Assembly: GCA_037501455.1 (NCBI GenBank)
Contig: CM074857.1
Span: forward strand, 102,767,501-102,831,500
Source of the DNA: Lantana camara
Lineage: Eukaryota; Streptophyta; Magnoliopsida; Lamiales; Verbenaceae
Direction: 5' to 3'
DNA: 64,000 nt
Shown here: positions 46,082 to 57,814 of the stretch, in pieces
How the letters are laid out: each line of letters begins with the position of its first letter
Numbering within the stretch: position 1 is the stretch's first letter
The notes under the pieces: model-generated
Database searches by the model: none
Seen by the model: only the letters and a program-made list of their open reading frames with translations
What the model was told of the DNA's origin: nothing
Position numbers and translations under genes: made by a program

Positions 46082-47878
46082 ATGGGCGATGAGGGTGAGA
46101 GAAAAATTGGGTCTTTTTCAAGAAATAACAGTAACACTAACAGTAATTGTAATAATCCGATGGAGATTTCGATAGCGGAGGCGTCGTCCATTTTTCCGGG
46201 GTTTCGATTCTCGCCGACGGATGAGGAGCTGATTCAATATTATTTGAGGAAGAAGCTCCAAGGCTGTGAGGATGGTGTTGAAGTTATTCCTGAGGTTGAT
46301 ATTTGCAAACATGAGCCCTGGGATTTACCAGGTTTGGGGTTTTTCCTCCATTTTTGTTTCTTTTTCAATGTAAATTTATGTCTGTCTGTGTGTGTGTTGA
46401 GAGAGAGAGAGAGAGGGAAGGAGGGAGAGAAAGAAGGGTTTTTCATTGGCCATTGCTCTTTGATTCTGCATTTTCGAGTAACAGGGGCATATGATATAAG
46501 GTGTAATTCTAAGTATATGCATTTCATGTGTGTTCTTATGAAAATTGGAAATTATGCTCCCCAAATGATAGAAACTGTTGTAGAAGTTCAATCCTGATGT
46601 CCTAAATTGGCCCCAAATTCAGACTGTTTAGTAGTTTGCTTTGCATTTGATCGATACGTTGTTCGGGACGAGTTTTGATCGAAGGGTCTTGGTTTCGGTG
46701 GATGTTAAAGTTGAGCGATCATGGAGTAATGATCTCTTGAGGCTCGAAAACTTGAGTTTGAAAATTTGGAGAAGGATTGAGTTAGTTGAAAAGGTATAGA
46801 TACCTTGTTTGGCCTGTCACAAAAAGATACCTTGTTTGGGGAATAACGTTGAAGATGCAATTTAGAGGAGTTAAAGATGAGAATAAAGGAAGAATCTCGT
46901 TTCTTTTGTTGTCAAGAAACAGGCATCATATAAAGTTAAGCTTCCAGAATTTTGAGCCTACGCAGGATCAGAATCTTACACATGACATTATCGTTTAGTC
47001 AGTTCGGTGTTCTTGCAACAAATACAATTATGTTGTGGTTTCCTATGTTATTTATTTATTTTTGTTTATGTTGGCTTGAGAAGTGTTTTTCTCGTGGTTG
47101 AATGCAATCAGGTCAGTCTATTATTCAATCGGAGAATGAATGGTTCTTCTTTTCTCCTCGCGGAAGGAAGTATCCAAATGGCCAGCAAAGCAAAAGGGCA
47201 ACGGAGTCTGGTTATTGGAAAGCAACCGGAAAAGAACGCAACGTAAAATCAGGTTCAAATATAATTGGCACGAAGAGGACGTTAGTGTTTCACACGGGCC
47301 GAGCTCCGAAAGGGCAAAGGACTGAATGGATTATGCACGAGTATTGCACGAACGAAAAATCTCAAGTGGGTAAATTTTGTTTTCGTTCAAATTTTTGTTT
47401 TCAAACAAGAAAATATCTTTGGGGATGATTATTTCATACTATTTTGGTGAGTGGAATAGGATTCCATGGTGGTTTGTCGACTTCGGAAGAACACTGAATT
47501 CCATTTAAATGAAAACTCGAGAAGAAATTCGAGGGATTTGTTAGCAACAAATGATAGCACGGCTACATTATCCTTTGGAGAGCAATCGGGCATGAATGAT
47601 GGGGTAAAGGCGGCAGATGGTTGTAGTAGCAGTTATAATTCTCATTCTGTAGAACAGGTTGATAGCTCCCAGTCGGATGATAAGGTAACAAGTGTTTTTG
47701 TGATTGAATAACCCACTCATTTGCCAAAATTATTCACTCGTTTAGTTCTTTTTTTTTTTTTAATTATAATTTTTCTAAAAGAGGGTTGTTGCTAGTTATC
47801 CAACTATCCATGAGAGACACGATTCGGTACCCAATCTGTTCACAGGTGAAGATGCTTAACGGCCACCAGCAACCTGAT

Positions 47879-47922
<44 letters not shown>

Positions 47923-48398
47923 TTCCTAGTTGATTCTCCACTAATCTTTTCAATTTTATTTTAATCCAATTAATTCCTTTTCAATTGCAGGGTCACACAG
48001 AGGAAGAGGATTGTTACGCGGACATAATGAAAGACGACATAATAAAGCTAGATGATTCTTCATTTACTGCAAACAAAAAATCTGAAGTGGAGTCCAAGCA
48101 AGAATCCGATGGAGATACTCTACCAATCTTTCCCTCCCAAGGAACAGCTAATCGACGGCTCAGGTTGAGAAAGCTAAGGATGGAATCTTTTTCGGCTGAG
48201 CGATTTGAAATATATAAACTTGACACGAAGGAAATCCCTATTGAAGACGCACCTGATACACACTGTCCTGAGGGCCTAATGGACAAATTGTCAACGATGA
48301 GGACAAAATTTTTGTCCATATTCGTGATTGTCGCCGTATTGATCTTGCTGATATTACTACTAGTTGGTACCGAGCTTCAAAGGTGTTTCCAAGTTTAG
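46082..48398 (+). CDS. Membrane-bound NAC transcription factor (NTL type), four exons
   Basis: Exons 46082-46331, 47112-47365, 47460-47684 and 47991-48398, all with GT-AG junctions, give 378 residues. NAC subdomains: [20 protein letters not shown] (37-55), [17 protein letters not shown] (68-83), [17 protein letters not shown] and [15 protein letters not shown] (92-126), [17 protein letters not shown] and TEWIMHEY (136-161), [12 protein letters not shown] (169-179). A divergent acidic, Ser-rich region follows, with a basic patch (RRLRLRKLR), and a single C-terminal transmembrane helix at 350-369 with a short tail. This resembles the NAC089/NTL8/NAC060 group, which are held in membranes and released by proteolysis to enter the nucleus; group assignment is from memory of motifs. 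Intron 1 is 780 nt, intron 3 contains a CT microsatellite. No stops or frameshifts are seen, so the gene looks functional. Confidence 0.93.
46332..47111 (+). other. NAC intron 1
   Basis: Donor CCAG|GTTTGG, acceptor GCAATCAG|GTCAGT. The phase-1 split of a glycine codon is the conserved first intron position of NAC genes. A GA microsatellite lies at about 46399-46414. Confidence 0.85.
47884..47919. repeat. (CT)n microsatellite in NAC intron 3
   Basis: About 18 CT dinucleotides, about 70 bp upstream of the exon 4 acceptor. Confidence 0.95.
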
Positions 48399-50422
48399 CG
48401 GATCGTCTGAGGTTAAGTCTATAGTAAGCTATTGCCCTTAATCTTCAGGTGAAGTGAAAATTGTCTGATACTATTACCAGTATCGTTTGTGGATCCAGAC
48501 AAGTATAGGAAAACGGGGTTCAAGAAAATGGAGTCGAGTTTTGAAATGCATATAAATCAAGACCAAATTATGCATATCAGATGCGTTATATAGATAGTTG
48601 GTCCGTAGTTCATGCGTATGTACTTGTACAGGTTTGATGAAAGGAAAATATATTCGATGTCTATTGATCAGGCCTTGATTGGGCGTGTGTGGCTGTTTGT
48701 GTTTGCTTCTTGGTGTCATTTTGCTAGTTCTGTCTTTGCTTGATTCAATTGCGCAAGCTCGGAATGTGATTCAATTGCGCAAGCTTGGAATGTTGAATTA
48801 AGAGGAACTTTAAGTTTTATTAAAATTTGAAAGACCATAGAGAAATCTTTCAAATTTTATCGACGGTTAATGATTTTATGGTTTAATATACGAATATTTT
48901 TAAAAATATTATTTTACTATATTATATTGTGTCGAAAATTTATATCGAGTATCGGGTTATATATATATATATTTTTGGAATATTCTCATTTTTGTCCCAC
49001 TTTTAGAGATTTTCGCCTGCCCTAATCATTTGTGTTCGTACATCATATATGGCAAGTTAGTACAATCCATCAAAACAGATGTCAGTTTTAACATTAATCA
49101 CTGTACTTTCTGGATTAAAACGTCAGGCAATAAACTAAGCACCGTCACTCACAAGAATCTTTCTTTTGGTGCCCAGATGGACTATATCTTGATAGAAACT
49201 GATCCAGCAAGTCTATATTTCCCTAAATCGGGGTTCTTTCATTTATAGAGTCCATGTTTACCTGTCTACACCGCCTTATTGATCTAACGAAGTGACTTCC
49301 AAGGGACCACTATTTTTTATGTGTACGGCATGCCGGAATAAGAATAAAATTTTATGACAATTTAGAGAAGATATATAATATTTTTAAAATAAATTAAAGG
49401 CTCTAACTACATCCCTTTTGACTTTTGTGCTCATATATAATGTATTTAACAAATATGTATTTAAATGGCTATCATTCTTTAATAGTCCTTTCGTAAGGTT
49501 TAACTAGTGCCTTTCTAATTGAGAAGGGCACGCTACCTTTGTGCTATATATCGGATGTACAAGATCATTATTAGTGTCAATAGATTGAGGATTCAATTGA
49601 GGGAACTTTAGTGACAAAAAGAGTTAGAATATATCGTGAGTGAGTGTGTGCGCGCGTGAGAGAGAGAGAGGACCTTCACAAGTTATCAAACACCATCAGT
49701 GGCCTCATCAACTTTTATGAGAAGGTAATTTTCTTCTTACCCACACATATGCTCATGGTATATAAGGCACTTAATTATTTTGTTTTAATTGAATACACGA
49801 GTCGAGCCGATTCGTTAGGTTATGAACCCGCCTCGAGTGAGGTTATCCTGACATGAAATGGGGCGAGTGTGAAGTTCTCTATCAACCGGTCGAGATTGAG
49901 TCTAAAAATACATTCATGGGCATGTAAGACGACTTGTGAGGTACTTCATTAATATTAAGATACTGATAGTAATGCTAATATATAATGTATTTAACAATTT
50001 ATAGGTTTTATTGTCTGCGTAGATCATCATAGTAGTAATAATTAATCTAGATTACATGTGATATAAATTTTAATAACTAAAGATCATGTCCAAAATACAA
50101 TCTACTCAGATATATATATCGTGTCATGTAAATTATGATGGTTTAACTCATCCCAAAAGTTAGTTAATGAGTTGAGGTTACCTCAACTCAAACATTATCA
50201 GATATTAGGAAGTTTAGTATTTACTCCATGTTTAATCCAAGTTTTCGTCGAAATTATCCAGCTTTCAGCTTGGTTAGAAGCCAATCATGCATGAAACGAG
50301 TAAGATTTTGAGAACATATTTGAATATAAATCTCAAAAGACCCCTTCTATTTCATCAAGTGTCCTTACACTCCCTTAATTAACTATGTGTTACATATGAC
50401 AATTTGATCTTTCCCATGTATA
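48399..50422. other. Intergenic region downstream of NAC
   Basis: No gene is supported. The NAC 3' untranslated region probably covers the first few hundred bases. Short repeat TTCAATTGCGCAAGCT(C/T)GGAATG occurs twice near 48745-48790. The segment 49390-49590 recurs, diverged, at about 53690-53866 on the other side of the dehydrogenase pseudogene. Confidence 0.5.
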
Positions 50423-51086
50423 TTGGAAGGTAAGGTGGCACTGATCAACGGTGCTGCTCGTGGCATGGGGGAGTCGACTGCAAGACATTCTTGACAATGA
50501 TTTGTCGGAATTCGAACAAGTTGTTAGTGTGAATCTGATTGGTGCGTTTCTAGGCACCAAACATATGCTGCCCGTGTGATGATCCCAAATCACCATGGCA
50601 GTATAATAACCAATGGTAGCGTTTGCAGCACTATAGGCTAGTAGTAGATCGACGTATAAATTATTAACGAAAAAATATCATTTTTATTCCTACATATAAT
50701 TGTACTTCTTTTTTTTTTTTCATTTCTGATCCCGATTTATTAAAAGAAAATTATTAATCAAAATTTTTAGCTCCGCTACTGATACAAGCGGAGTCACCAA
50801 TCACGCATACACGAGTACAAATCACGTGTGGTGGTGGGGCTCACGAAGAAGCACAGGGTTTGTGTGAATTGTCTGTCGCCTTATCTGGTGGCCAATGGCG
50901 ATGCCTATGGTAATGGATTTCTTCAACATAAACAATGAGGGAGTCCGTAATGTTTTCGGCAACCTCAAAGGCGTGATCACGTCGGAAGATGTGGCCGATG
51001 ATGCTGCACTCTTCTTGGCAAGTGATGAATCCGTATATAAGTGGACACAACCTTATGGTTGATGGAGGCTTCACTCATTCACTGTG
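50423..51086 (+). pseudogene. Short-chain dehydrogenase/reductase (SDR) pseudogene
   Basis: Start LEGKVALINGAARGMGEST is the SDR nucleotide-binding glycine motif (usually TGxxxGxG; here NGAARGMG). It jumps to NDLSEFEQVVSVNLIGAFLGTKHM, then IPNHHGSIITNGSVCST. After unrelated sequence, NHAYTSTNH keeps the catalytic tyrosine but has asparagine where the active-site lysine is expected. VNCLSPYLV, FFNINNEGVRNVFGNLKG, TSEDVADDAALFLASDES and LMVDGGFTHSL-stop complete it in shifting frames. It resembles plant SDRs of the secoisolariciresinol dehydrogenase/ABA2-like group. About one third of the domain is missing and several frameshifts occur, so it is dead. Confidence 0.82.
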
Positions 51087-51169
51087 ATGAATGCCGGTTG
51101 TTGAATGACCGGGAGATCCGTACGACGAGTTTCTCTGAATATCCTTCAAAACGACTAGCTACTTGGAAT

Positions 51170-52415
51170 CAGGGACGGAGCCAGGATTTCAGGTAGGGGG
51201 GGCCAAAATTTAAAATATAATAATATTTTTTAAAAAATAAATATTTTTTATTAAAAATAAAAATATTATTTTATTCGATATATATAAGTAAAACATGTAT
51301 AACTTAAAACTTTAATTTGATTAAAAATGCATTAAAAAGTGTCTCAAAATTTTACATATTATAACTATAATATTTCCATTCAACAAAAAAAAATATATAA
51401 TATTCTATTTATTATTTGACATATTCTTTTCTGATAGTCATAGAGATAAAAGATACAGTTAAGAAATTAATTATAAATGTTATCTATTATAAAAGAAAAC
51501 TAAAATTATTATTTAAGATACAATCCATTAGCTAAATAATTTATTTGTAATAAAAGAAATATTAAGATTAACACATTTATTTCATAATAAAACACAAACT
51601 AAAATTACTATTTAGATACAATTTTTTAACTAAATAATTATCCATAAAAAAAGAAGAAAATTAGCATAGTTATATAAATAAGAAACAATATTTTCTTAAT
51701 ACACAGAACTCATATCAACATTAAATTATCTAAAATTAAACACAATATATTATTTAAAATTAAACATAGTTATCTTTATTCTATTGTCATACTGATACTA
51801 ATTTATCCAAAATTAAACACAATTATTACTTAACCTATTTTCGTAGATACAATCTTTTCTCAAAATATTGAACTAATTTACAATTAACAAATTAATTATA
51901 AATTTTATCTATATAATTTATATAATTTATTCATACTAAAACTATAAGAGAAAAATAGAAAAATTAAAATTAAATATAAGTTAATATTATCTTTTGGTTT
52001 TATTGGATAACTTAGGAGAAAAATAAGAGTTTTAAGTTGAGTAGAAGAAAAAAAAATAAAAGAAGAATAGAAAAATAAAAGAGAAAAAGACGGTAAAGAG
52101 AGAAAGAAAGATTAATTGAAGATTTTTTAATATGTGAAAGAAGAAAAGAATATCAAAAGACTTCTATTGGCAAGTGTAAAAAATGCATTTGGATTGAGAA
52201 AAAGAATCATAATTAAAGTAAACTAATACTAAAATTCAAATTAATCTAAAAATAAAACCTAATTATTAGAATTAGTGAGTCGTAATTGGGGGGAGGGGGG
52301 GCAAAATAATAAAATTTCTAAAATTTACATACAATAAAAAAAAAAATTCAAATTTTTTGGGGGGGGGGGGGGGGGGGGCGGCCGCCACCCCATGCCCCCC
52401 CTAGCTCCGCCTCTG
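51170..52415. mobile_element. hAT-like non-autonomous element with 8-bp duplication
   Basis: The inverted ends CAGGGACGGAGCCAGG and CAGAGGCGGAGCTAGG are flanked by perfect CTTGGAAT duplications (51162-51169 and 52416-52423). 1,246 bp, very AT-rich inside, with G-runs next to both ends: AGGGGGGG near the left and about 20 G at 52360-52379 near the right. No transposase is encoded. Confidence 0.9.
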
Positions 52416-52423
52416 CTTGGAAT

Positions 52424-53866
52424 GCAGTTCCGACCGACTTTCTATTATGTAATCGTGTTAATCATGTCTTCTGTTACACTCACTCATACGCGATGCAAGT
52501 AGGCTTCTTGTGAAACTCTTGCAAAATAATTTATCCAAGTACATCTATTGTTATTGTAACTATATTGATTTGTGTTCTTCTTTACCCGGTTAGTTTGGCG
52601 GGCATAATTGCTTCTTGCATTTTGAAATAGCTATGTATTTGGTATTTATTTCTTTCATAATGATAAAAAAGAAACATTTTTCTTGGAAAATCGCAAATAG
52701 ATAATTTTATACTTCAACTTTACGAAAATGATACATAATTAATTGTGCAAGCGTTTGAGATTTCAGTTGTGGCGTTAGAATTAAGTTTGACTAGCTATTT
52801 CTCACATTGATCGAAAAAGTCCTCAATTGTGTTAGGTGTATTCTTGCAATATTTAAAAATATTAATTCTAACCTTTTAATTCTAACTTTGAAAACGTTAG
52901 TTTCTGTTCTATTAGACGTGGAACAAATATGATTGGCAATAAATTTATTAGAATTACGGCCTTGAACCTACGTTGTTTCTTCGATTATTCCATTGTATAT
53001 TTTAATTCTTGTTGATTTAGTAAAATTTTCTTTCCGAGGTTTGCATTTTAAAAAATTGCGCAAAGTCGAATAGCAATTGTTTTCTTTTATATACTTTTTC
53101 CTAATTTCACGAGTTTTCTTCAACTCTAAAAAAAGCAAAACTATTCTTGTAATGTGAAATAGTTAATTTATTTTCTTTAACATATTTCTTTCATTATTAA
53201 TTATATTGTCAAAAACGTGTTTCTGAAATATAACGGAAGTTGTAGAGAAAACACTATGTGTTCATCTTTAACAAATTTTTACTGAAAAAAAAAATTCTTT
53301 AACAAATGGAAAGAGAAACAATGAGATGTGGTTGACTCCGGATTGAATTTTCTACCTTTTCCTACTTCATCCACTCACACATGTTTTTAGTACAGTAAAA
53401 GAGATTTATTTATCCTATTTTAAAGGTTCGAATTTTGAAATTGTTTATATAATAATTTACTTATGGTAGATTGGCTAATCTCGGTAAAAAATAAAAGATG
53501 AAACAACAAATGGGAAAGGAAAATGTGGTTACACTATTAATTTATAGGTTGAAAACTTTAACATATATCATCGTACCACCATCACATCTAGCATTCACAC
53601 TATTTAAATATCTACAACAGGACACAACTAGAATAAAATAAAAACATATGTCAGTTTAAGGAAACATGAAACATTTCAAATGTATTGAAAGAGCCTAACA
53701 AGATCCCTTTTGTTTTTTTCTGCTTAAATTAGTTGTACAAACCAATGACTGATTCAACAAATATTTATTTAAATGGTATACTAATTGTCATATACGTTAA
53801 TAGTCCTTTCATCATTTTGATTTGTCTTAATTTATGTGCTATATGTACGATGTGAAAGGTCATTAA
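52424..53866. other. Intergenic region between the hAT element and Gypsy-C
   Basis: No gene seen. The last part (about 53690-53866) resembles 49390-49590 (AACAAATAT-TATTTAAATGG, TTAATAGTCCTTTC, GTGCTATAT), suggesting an old duplication around the SDR locus. Confidence 0.5.
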
Positions 53867-53885
53867 ATTTAATCCGGCTTAAATC

Positions 53886-54573
53886 TGGTCGATCCGAGTT
53901 ATCGAATTGGTTGGCAAGTTTGGATCGATCAGTCAAGAATGTATATACGTGAGTTCTTTATCGATCTGGAAACACTCAACACACGTAAGCTAGAAGGCCA
54001 AATTGGGGAACTTGGAGTTAGGCCCAAGTTTGGCACTCCGACGCTCAAATCAGTATTGGGATCTTAGTGAGAGAAATAAATACAATAAGTGCGAAATAAA
54101 TGCTCTTGAATGCTTACCAACTACTGTTCAAGAGGGGCATATTTATAGTCTTGGCCAATTAACACAGTAGTGTGTGATATGCATTAATTACCCATTGGTC
54201 GGATGCCAGAGCTGGCCAAGCTGAGGTCGAGTGTACTTTCTTTCTCCTTTTAGTGTAGACAGGTACAGTAGGGCATTGAATGCTCCTTGGTACGCTTGCC
54301 CTAGGGAATGAGAGGCCGATACCTGTCCCGACAAAGACGCTTTAAGGTATCTTGGTGTCGGGTGACGTAGGGCATCGAACTTCGGATCGAGGTCATGCCA
54401 GATCGAGATCAAGCGTTAGATCGGCATTACTTGCGGGCCCGTGTGATGGGCAGACCGACAGTTTGGGGATCGACAGATCGATCCAAGCGGATATCACGCT
54501 ACGTGCGGTCCACGTGGCCGTTCCTGGGTAACCGAGGTGGCAAAGAGCCTACTAGTCAATTTATGCCAAATCA
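53886..54573 (-). repeat. Gypsy-C 3' LTR (outer end approximate)
   Basis: The inner end at 54573 is fixed by the adjacent polypurine tract and a TGATTTGG start on the minus strand. TATAAATA lies at 54147-54140 on the minus strand. The outer end near 53886 is an estimate. Confidence 0.6.
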
Positions 54574-54766
54574 GAGGCCCCCCAAATTACCGGCGTGAAC
54601 TTTCACAGGGGTAATTTTCATCGACCTGGCATTGGGTAGGGGAACCGTCGTGGCCGTTGGATTCGACCCGCAGCCTCATTAATGAGGCGTGCCTTTTGAG
54701 AGAATCGATCCGCGGAGGGCAATGATGGCGTCGTTTCGTATTTTGAGAAATTACTTTTTCATCCTC

Positions 54767-54774
54767 TATAAATA
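54767..54774 (+). promoter_or_regulatory. TATA box for the Gypsy-C opposite-strand gene
   Basis: TATAAATA in CTCTATAAATAGGCGGCC, plus strand, 171 bp before the start codon at 54938 and about 190 bp inside the LTR. The placement parallels 21756-21763 in Gypsy-A. Confidence 0.65.
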
Positions 54775-55913
54775 GGCGGCCACTTCCTTTCTCATTTCTT
54801 ACTTTCCACTGCTTAGTGATCGAGCCACTTTGCATTCAGTCAGCTTTTCAGATAGAGATTCCGGATTGAATCGTCCAATCAGCGCTTCAAGGTAAGGTAA
54901 TTCTCAAGATTTCTTTCCATCTTACTTAGTGTTAAGCATGACCCAAGCTCCAACCGGGACGGGGGTCGACACTGGAGACGAATCGAATCCCCTATTTACC
55001 CCATCGCCGGATCGATCAGGAGGATCGGGCAGAGCCCCGCCACTCCCAGATGTAGACTTTGGATCTATGTTGGATTCGTCTAATGAGGTCAGAGCACAAC
55101 AATTTATGGCGAACCGGGAAGGGCCGGCCTCGACCTCGAGGTGCAAGCTTAATTTAGCGGATGAGGAGGAAGTCGACGAGGTAGAGGAGGTGGTGGAGGT
55201 GGCATCTCCGAAAGAAAATTCGAAGCACATCTTCAGGACCCTGTCCCAAGTTACCCAGTGGACTTCTAAAATCGCCAAGGATGAGTTTCGGGAAGTTTGC
55301 AATTAGCTTTCGGATATGCCAAAGGGGTTCAGAGTTCGACATCCTGAGAAAAGGGAAACAGTGGGAGCCCCACGAGTTTGACATTCCTTCGGCCTCTACT
55401 ACGCCTCAATGAAGCATGGCTTTAGGTTTCCCTTCAGCCAGATGATGTCGAACTTTTTCGATCGATTCAATTTGTGCCCCGCCCAGCTCGTTCCGAAGAC
55501 CATCGCCTTGATGTTCAGTGTAATTATCATAATAAAGTGCCTTAGGTTCGAGCCAAGGATCGAGGATCTCGGGGAATTCTTTACCCTCAACAACTCTATC
55601 AAATCGGGTGTCGGATATTTCTATCTGCAAGCCAAAGCGGGTCGGAAGTTAGTCGACATCCCGACCTCTTACAACGGTGTCAACTGGAAAGAAAAATTCT
55701 TCTTCATTGACTGTCAGATGTCGGCCCCCTTTCGCACGACCTCGTCCACTAGCGAGCCCAAGAAGCTCCCCACGTGAAGGGTATCGTGGTTCCGCTAGGG
55801 GTTCAAATTGTTGAACAACTTGGGGCCCCTCGATCCCACATACTTGATGAGGACCAGCCATCTGATCAAGGCAGGTCTGGTTCCGGGGACAAGGTTGAGA
55901 AATTTTAGCTTTG

Positions 55914-56041
55914 GTAAGTCTCTCTCCCACCTGACCTGCCTGATCGGGGAGGCCTTATCTTGATTTACTTTCTTGTATTCTTACACTTGCATTTTTTCGA
56001 TCTGTGACGTCGTTACTAATTGATGTCACTGTACTTCGCAG
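55914..56041 (+). other. Predicted intron 1 of the Gypsy-C opposite-strand gene
   Basis: Strong donor GTAAGT and a T-rich stretch ending TACTTCGCAG; 128 nt. It occupies the equivalent place, after the globular domain, to the predicted intron in the Gypsy-A gene. Confidence 0.65.
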
Positions 56042-56712
56042 GTTTGCATATACTGAGAATGAGTCGTGCAAGGAGAGTCCAAGCGACCCTCAGATTGAAC
56101 AAAGAGGATCCACTCCCTCAAGCTGCGGTGGAGAAGATCGATACCGCGATCGCGGCGATCAATTAATGGTTGCCAAAGGCTCAGGTTTTGGCGCAACGAT
56201 CCCGTAATGCTAGCCCCTAGGCTCCTTGATCTCAGACACAGTCTCAACCAAATGATGATCGACGAAGTGGCCAACCTTCGACGGTCAACGTGCCCGACAT
56301 AGAGGGCCCCGAACAAGTAATAAATTTGGATCACCTAGAAATTTATATTGACCCCAACTCCAACCCTTATAATATGGTTCTTCCCCAGGATGCACAACAT
56401 GGGATCGGGAAGCGAGTTCGTAAGAGGAAGAACAGGGAACGTGTTACTGCTGTCGACGTCGATGCCGATTCGAACGACTCCGACCTGGAGGGGAAGCTGA
56501 TTGACTTTCACCAAACTGATCCCCCGTAATGGCCTGCCGAGTTCGAGAGGGAACGAAGAGATTGGATAGTGAGGAACTTGGCCGTTGGTAAGCCTGATAT
56601 TAACCTGTTGGGGGCACTCTTCAACACGGGGTGTGTGATTGATGAACATAAAGTTTTTTTTCAAGAACAAACTGGAAACCAGCGGTATCGCTTTAGGAAA
56701 GCCCTTTTTAGT

Positions 56713-56787
56713 GTAAGTATTTCTACGTCATTGGCTCTTAGCATTTCATTGCTTCGATCTCGATCCCACTTTGATTTCGGTTGACAG
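56713..56787 (+). other. Predicted intron 2 of the Gypsy-C opposite-strand gene
   Basis: Donor GTAAGTATTT, acceptor GGTTGACAG; 75 nt. It lies just before the coiled-coil exon. Confidence 0.65.
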
Positions 56788-57267
56788 GAGATTCTGCCCA
56801 TCGCCATCAATACCTTCCAGCGATCCGACGTCTTCGAGGCAAAAATGATAAAGTATAAAGAGAAGTATAGGGCCACGAAGGGGATGCTGAGGTCGGTGGA
56901 TGCTGGGATGGTGGCCGAGCTCGAGAAGGAAGTTGTTGGGTTGAAGGGTGAAAAGAGTCGGAGAGATGAGGAAGATCGCTCTAGGGCGGTCGAGCTGAAG
57001 AGCGCATTAGAGCAAATTGACCTTCTCATTACAAAACATGCCACCGAGCTGCAGAAGATCGAGGCTCAGACTCAGCAAGAAATTCAGCGGGCCAAGGATG
57101 CCGGTCGAGGGGATGGGAAAAGAGAGACGTTAGCGGAACCTCAGACGAAGATTGATTCGATGTTGGAATCCTTTCGGAAGGCTAAATAGGAGATCGAGCG
57201 GTACATTGTTTGAGAGTTTATTGAGGGACCTACCTTCGTGGAAGCCAGTGCTATTATGGGGGGCCGT

Positions 57268-57814
57268 CGATATGGCAGCTGGGTTCGACCTAGCCTTTAA
57301 ACAGATCAAGGCACTAGGGTGTATTCCAGTGGAATTTGACACTGCCAAGATCGGTGTGCTTCTTCCTGACCCGAACCCCGACCCGCTCGATGAGGACCCA
57401 GAGCCGCCTGTCGAGATCGACTAGATCCATCACAAGTATGGCTTCGCAATTGACCTGGCCTACTCCAAAAGAGACAGAAGGGATCCTGTCTACGAACTCC
57501 CTCGCCCTGTTGATGTCGAAAGTTTTCTTCCTCCGACCCAGCTGGATCGGGACAAGGCCGTGCGACCTCAGGACCTCTCCCCAGCAGTTCGACAAATGTT
57601 CTGCCATCATAACTTGTTGCTTTTCTTTCATTCTTAAGATAATAGATTCGACCCACCGGCTGGGATGTAGCCGGGTGAATCTATTTTGTTGTTTGAACTC
57701 GTTTCCTTTGTTAAATGAATGCCGTATTTTATGCTTGCCTTTTCGTTGTGCTTACAAGCTGGGGTATGCGTGCGTCAATGCGACTTGACTTGGTCTTATT
57801 ATCAAACGACTGTT
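57268..57814. other. 3' part of the Gypsy-C opposite-strand unit
   Basis: Open stretches here are shadows or tails: LPDPNPDPLDEDPEPPVEID at about 57361-57420 could be an acidic C-terminal tail. No further domain is recognised. TGTTAAATGAATGCC near 57710 may belong to a 3' end. Confidence 0.4.

Larger units (their letters stand above)
54938..57267 (+). pseudogene. Gypsy-C opposite-strand gene (antisense additional ORF)
   Basis: Starts MTQAPTGTGVDTGDES, with an acidic segment (ADEEEVDEVEEVVEVAS). The globular region shows KHGFRFPFSQMMSNFFDRFNL, PAQLVPKTIALM, GYFYLQAKAGRKLVD and WKEKFFFIDCQM, aligning by pattern with the Gypsy-A gene (VPIFEELLEFFNTL, GYIQLQSKS, WKQRFIFIECGK). Likely introns are 55914-56041 (TTG|GTAAGT to CTTCGCAG) and 56713-56787 (AGT|GTAAGT to TTGACAG). 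A basic cluster (GKRVRKRKNRERV, about 56410-56445) and a C-terminal coiled coil (AELEKEVVGLKGEKSRRDEE, SALEQIDLLITKHATELQ) follow. It then continues past TAG/TGA codons to FIEGPTFVEAS. Several stops make it a pseudogene. Function unknown. Confidence 0.75.

Noticed and set aside
48474..48719. 81-codon minus-strand frame downstream of NAC
   Set aside because: No similarity, and it lies in the likely NAC 3' untranslated region.
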